Shown: in pieces, positions 62,206 through 64,000 of the stretch
Layout of the letters: each line of letters starts with the position of its first letter
Position numbering within the stretch: position 1 is the stretch's first letter
Origin: SURF-32 sp964648365
GTDB taxonomy: Bacteria > Planctomycetota > Phycisphaerae > UBA1845
Direction of reading: 5' to 3'
Assembly (NCBI GenBank): GCA_964648365.1
Contig: CAZYLK010000006.1
Location: forward strand, 1-64,000
DNA length: 64,000 nucleotides
Program-made: the position numbers and the translations under genes
The notes under the pieces: model-generated
Told to the model about the DNA's origin: nothing
Database searches by the model: none
What the model saw: only the letters and a program-made list of their open reading frames with translations

Positions 62206-63660
62206 ATGGCGAAAGCGGGCACCGAGCGGCCTCGCACCACACGCAAGAAAGCCACCAATCGCAAGCCGGTCGACGGCAACGTCGCGCCGAAGTCGAATGG
62301 TGGGGAGACCGCCGCGGCCGCGCCCGCAGCCACGGCGGAACCGGCGGCCGCGCCGACCAAGAAGGATCCGGACACCCACGCCAAGTACGAGGAAATCAAA
62401 CGCGGCGAGCTCCACATCACCCAGCTCCAGCGCATGAGCGTCACCGAGCTGCACGACGTCGCCAAGGGCGAGGGGATGGAGGAGTACACCGGCCTTAAGA
62501 AGCAGGATCTGATCTTCCGCATCATCAAGGAGCGGATCAACCGCGACGGCCTGATGTATGGCGAAGGCGTCCTGGAGATTCTGCCCGACGGGTTCGGGTT
62601 CCTGCGCTCGCAAGAGTTCAACTACCTTCCCGGACCGGATGACATCTACATCAGCCCATCGCAGATCCGACGCTTCGGACTGCGCACCGGACACATCGTT
62701 GCCGGGCAGATCCGCCCGCCCAAGGAGTCCGAGCGCTACTTCGCCCTGCTCCGCGTCGAGGCCATCAACTACGAAGACCCCGACGTGGTCACCGAAAAGA
62801 CCAACTTCGAGGATCTGACGCCGCTGTTTCCGAACGAGCGGCTCATTCTCGAAACCAAGCCGGAAGAATTGAACATGCGCATCGTCGATCTGGTCACGCC
62901 GATCGGCAAAGGCCAGCGCATGCTCATCGTGGCGCCGCCGCGCACGGGAAAGACCGTGCTCATGCAGAAGGTCGCCAACTCCATCGCGGCCAACCATCCG
63001 GAGTGCATCGTCATCATCCTGCTGATCGACGAGCGGCCGGAAGAAGTGACCGAGATGGAGCGCAACACCGAGGCTCAGGTCATCAGCTCGACGTTTGACG
63101 AGCCGGCCTCACGTCACGTGCAGGTGGCGGAGATGGTCATCGAGAACGCCCGCCGCCTGGTCGAGTACGGCCGCGACGTGGTCATTCTGCTCGACTCCAT
63201 CACGCGACTGGCCCGTGCCTACAACACTGAGATTCCGCACTCGGGCAAGATTCTGTCCGGCGGTATCGACGCCAACGCGCTGCAGAAGCCCAAGCGATTC
63301 TTCGGCGCCGCCCGCAACATCGAAGAAGGCGGTTCGCTCACCATCGTCGGCACGGCGCTGGTCGACACCGGCTCCAAGATGGACGAGGTCATCTTCGAAG
63401 AGTTCAAGGGAACCGGTAACAGCGAACTGCACCTGGATCGCCGCCTGGTCGAGCGCCGTACCTACCCGGCCATCGACATCCCGGCCTCCGGCACGCGTCG
63501 CGAAGACCTGCTCATGCACCCGAAGGAACTGGAACTGGTCTACCGCCTGCGCCGCGTTCTGTCGGACATGAACGTGGTCGAAGCGATGGAGTTGATGAAG
63601 GCGCGCCTCGCGAAGGTGCGCACGAACAACGAGTTCCTGATGACGATGAATCTGTCGTAG
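62206..63660 (+). CDS. rho: Transcription termination factor Rho
   Basis: The 484-residue protein has a lysine-, alanine- and proline-rich N-terminal extension (about 1-60), then the Rho N-domain (LQRMSVTELHDVAKGEGMEEYTGLKKQDL) and the cold-shock-type RNA-binding domain (GVLEILPDGFGFLRS). The RecA-like motor has Walker A VAPPRTGKTVLM near 243-254. LLIDERPEEVTEM and VVILLDSITRLARAYN, with the Q and R loops (SGGIDANAL), follow. It is an RNA-dependent helicase ending transcription. A near-perfect Shine-Dalgarno (CAGGAGGTAA) fixes the ATG at 62206. Confidence 0.97.
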   Translation: MAKAGTERPRTTRKKATNRKPVDGNVAPKSNGGETAAAAPAATAEPAAAPTKKDPDTHAKYEEIKRGELHITQLQRMSVTELHDVAKGEGMEEYTGLKKQDLIFRIIKERINRDGLMYGEGVLEILPDGFGFLRSQEFNYLPGPDDIYISPSQIRRFGLRTGHIVAGQIRPPKESERYFALLRVEAINYEDPDVVTEKTNFEDLTPLFPNERLILETKPEELNMRIVDLVTPIGKGQRMLIVAPPRTGKTVLMQKVANSIAANHPECIVIILLIDERPEEVTEMERNTEAQVISSTFDEPASRHVQVAEMVIENARRLVEYGRDVVILLDSITRLARAYNTEIPHSGKILSGGIDANALQKPKRFFGAARNIEEGGSLTIVGTALVDTGSKMDEVIFEEFKGTGNSELHLDRRLVERRTYPAIDIPASGTRREDLLMHPKELELVYRLRRVLSDMNVVEAMELMKARLAKVRTNNEFLMTMNLS

Positions 63661-63816
63661 TGCCTGAGGCATCCAATTGGCGGCGAACCAAAATGCGGTC
63701 GCCATCGGTAAGCACCGGCTTTGCGATCGCCTGGGCTAAGTCAGCCTGTCGGCTGGTTTCTCGGGCCCGTGATTGCTACAATCACTGGCCGCCGCTGGAG
63801 ATGGTCAGAACGCCCC

Positions 63817-64000
63817 ATGGTCGAATTGACACGGTATCATTGGAACGTCGTGGTGGTGGGGTTCTGGAATCGGGCGATCCTGACGCCGTCCGGCATCGCT
63901 CGATACGTGCTCGAACTGGAGTCGGAACGCGGGTTTACGGTCCGAGTCCCCGCATCATTCGGGATCGGTTCACCCCAAGTGTGCTTCGAGGATGTGATTA
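63817..64000 (+). CDS. 5' part of an unidentified gene
   Basis: An ATG at 63817 opens a frame that stays open to the window edge (61 complete codons). It begins MVELTRYHWNVVVVGFWNRA and continues ILTPSGIARYVLELE. The composition and the hydrophobic-aromatic start look protein-like. I do not recognise the family. The preceding 156 bp hold short palindromes such as GTGATTGCTACAATCAC (63770-63786) but no clear promoter. Confidence 0.6.
   Translation, partial: MVELTRYHWNVVVVGFWNRAILTPSGIARYVLELESERGFTVRVPASFGIGSPQVCFEDVI

Overview
The window is high-GC bacterial DNA and looks like a chromosome segment of a Planctomycetes-type bacterium, probably from an uncultured lineage. This rests on an oversized SecA, a PilM/N/O-type pilus operon, duplicated FabZ and KS genes around one ACP, very large secreted PKD and FG-GAP proteins with NDN-rich linkers, a serine/threonine kinase with paired PP2C phosphatases, and many short word-like intergenic repeats. 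No rRNA is present, and the taxonomic call is inference.

Layout. 1-5.9 kb: the first codons of a leftward gene (possibly lysyl-tRNA synthetase); a two-gene ATPase plus DUF4276-type cassette that looks like a defence module; a small membrane protein; a 1.1-kb gene-poor stretch with two tRNA-Ser-like sequences, three copies of a CGAATRR repeat and a short transcription unit bounded by a strong promoter and an intrinsic terminator; a double-FHA protein; and surE. 6.1-18.5 kb (all leftward): a signalling and pilus run in the order histidine kinase, response regulator, GAF/HD-GYP, GAF/degenerate GGDEF, STAS, GspE/PilB, GspF/PilC, PilM, PilN, PilO, a GspC/PilP-like protein and a pseudopilin, mostly with 4-8 bp overlaps. 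This suggests c-di-GMP-linked control of a type IV pilus or type II secretion machine.

18.8-27.5 kb: an SLC13-type permease, then an exopolysaccharide locus (ExeA-like ATPase, Wza-like lipoprotein, BY-kinase, glycosyltransferase), then dnaB. 27.5-36.5 kb (leftward): a Cache/HAMP/RsbU-type phosphatase, a PP2C phosphatase, a kinase with C-terminal zinc ribbons, secA with a cysteine-rich insertion, and a small exported protein.

36.7-55 kb: a secreted-protein region. It holds a 2139-residue M6-type metalloprotease with six PKD domains and a C-terminal sorting-like tail, a 1341-residue FG-GAP lipoprotein, and a six-gene operon encoding only exported proteins: four members of an NW-motif family and two tandem seven-repeat propeller proteins. 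That operon is the best candidate here for an undescribed system.

55.4-64 kb (rightward): an operon of a five-S1-domain protein, FabZ-like, ACP, FabZ-like, a KS-like protein lacking catalytic histidines, and an intact KS, that is, a fatty-acid or polyketide type II core. It is followed by coaE, rho and the start of an unidentified gene.

Four families of short tandem repeats sit exactly at gene ends or between a gene and its leader, and in two cases they are translated into C-terminal tails.
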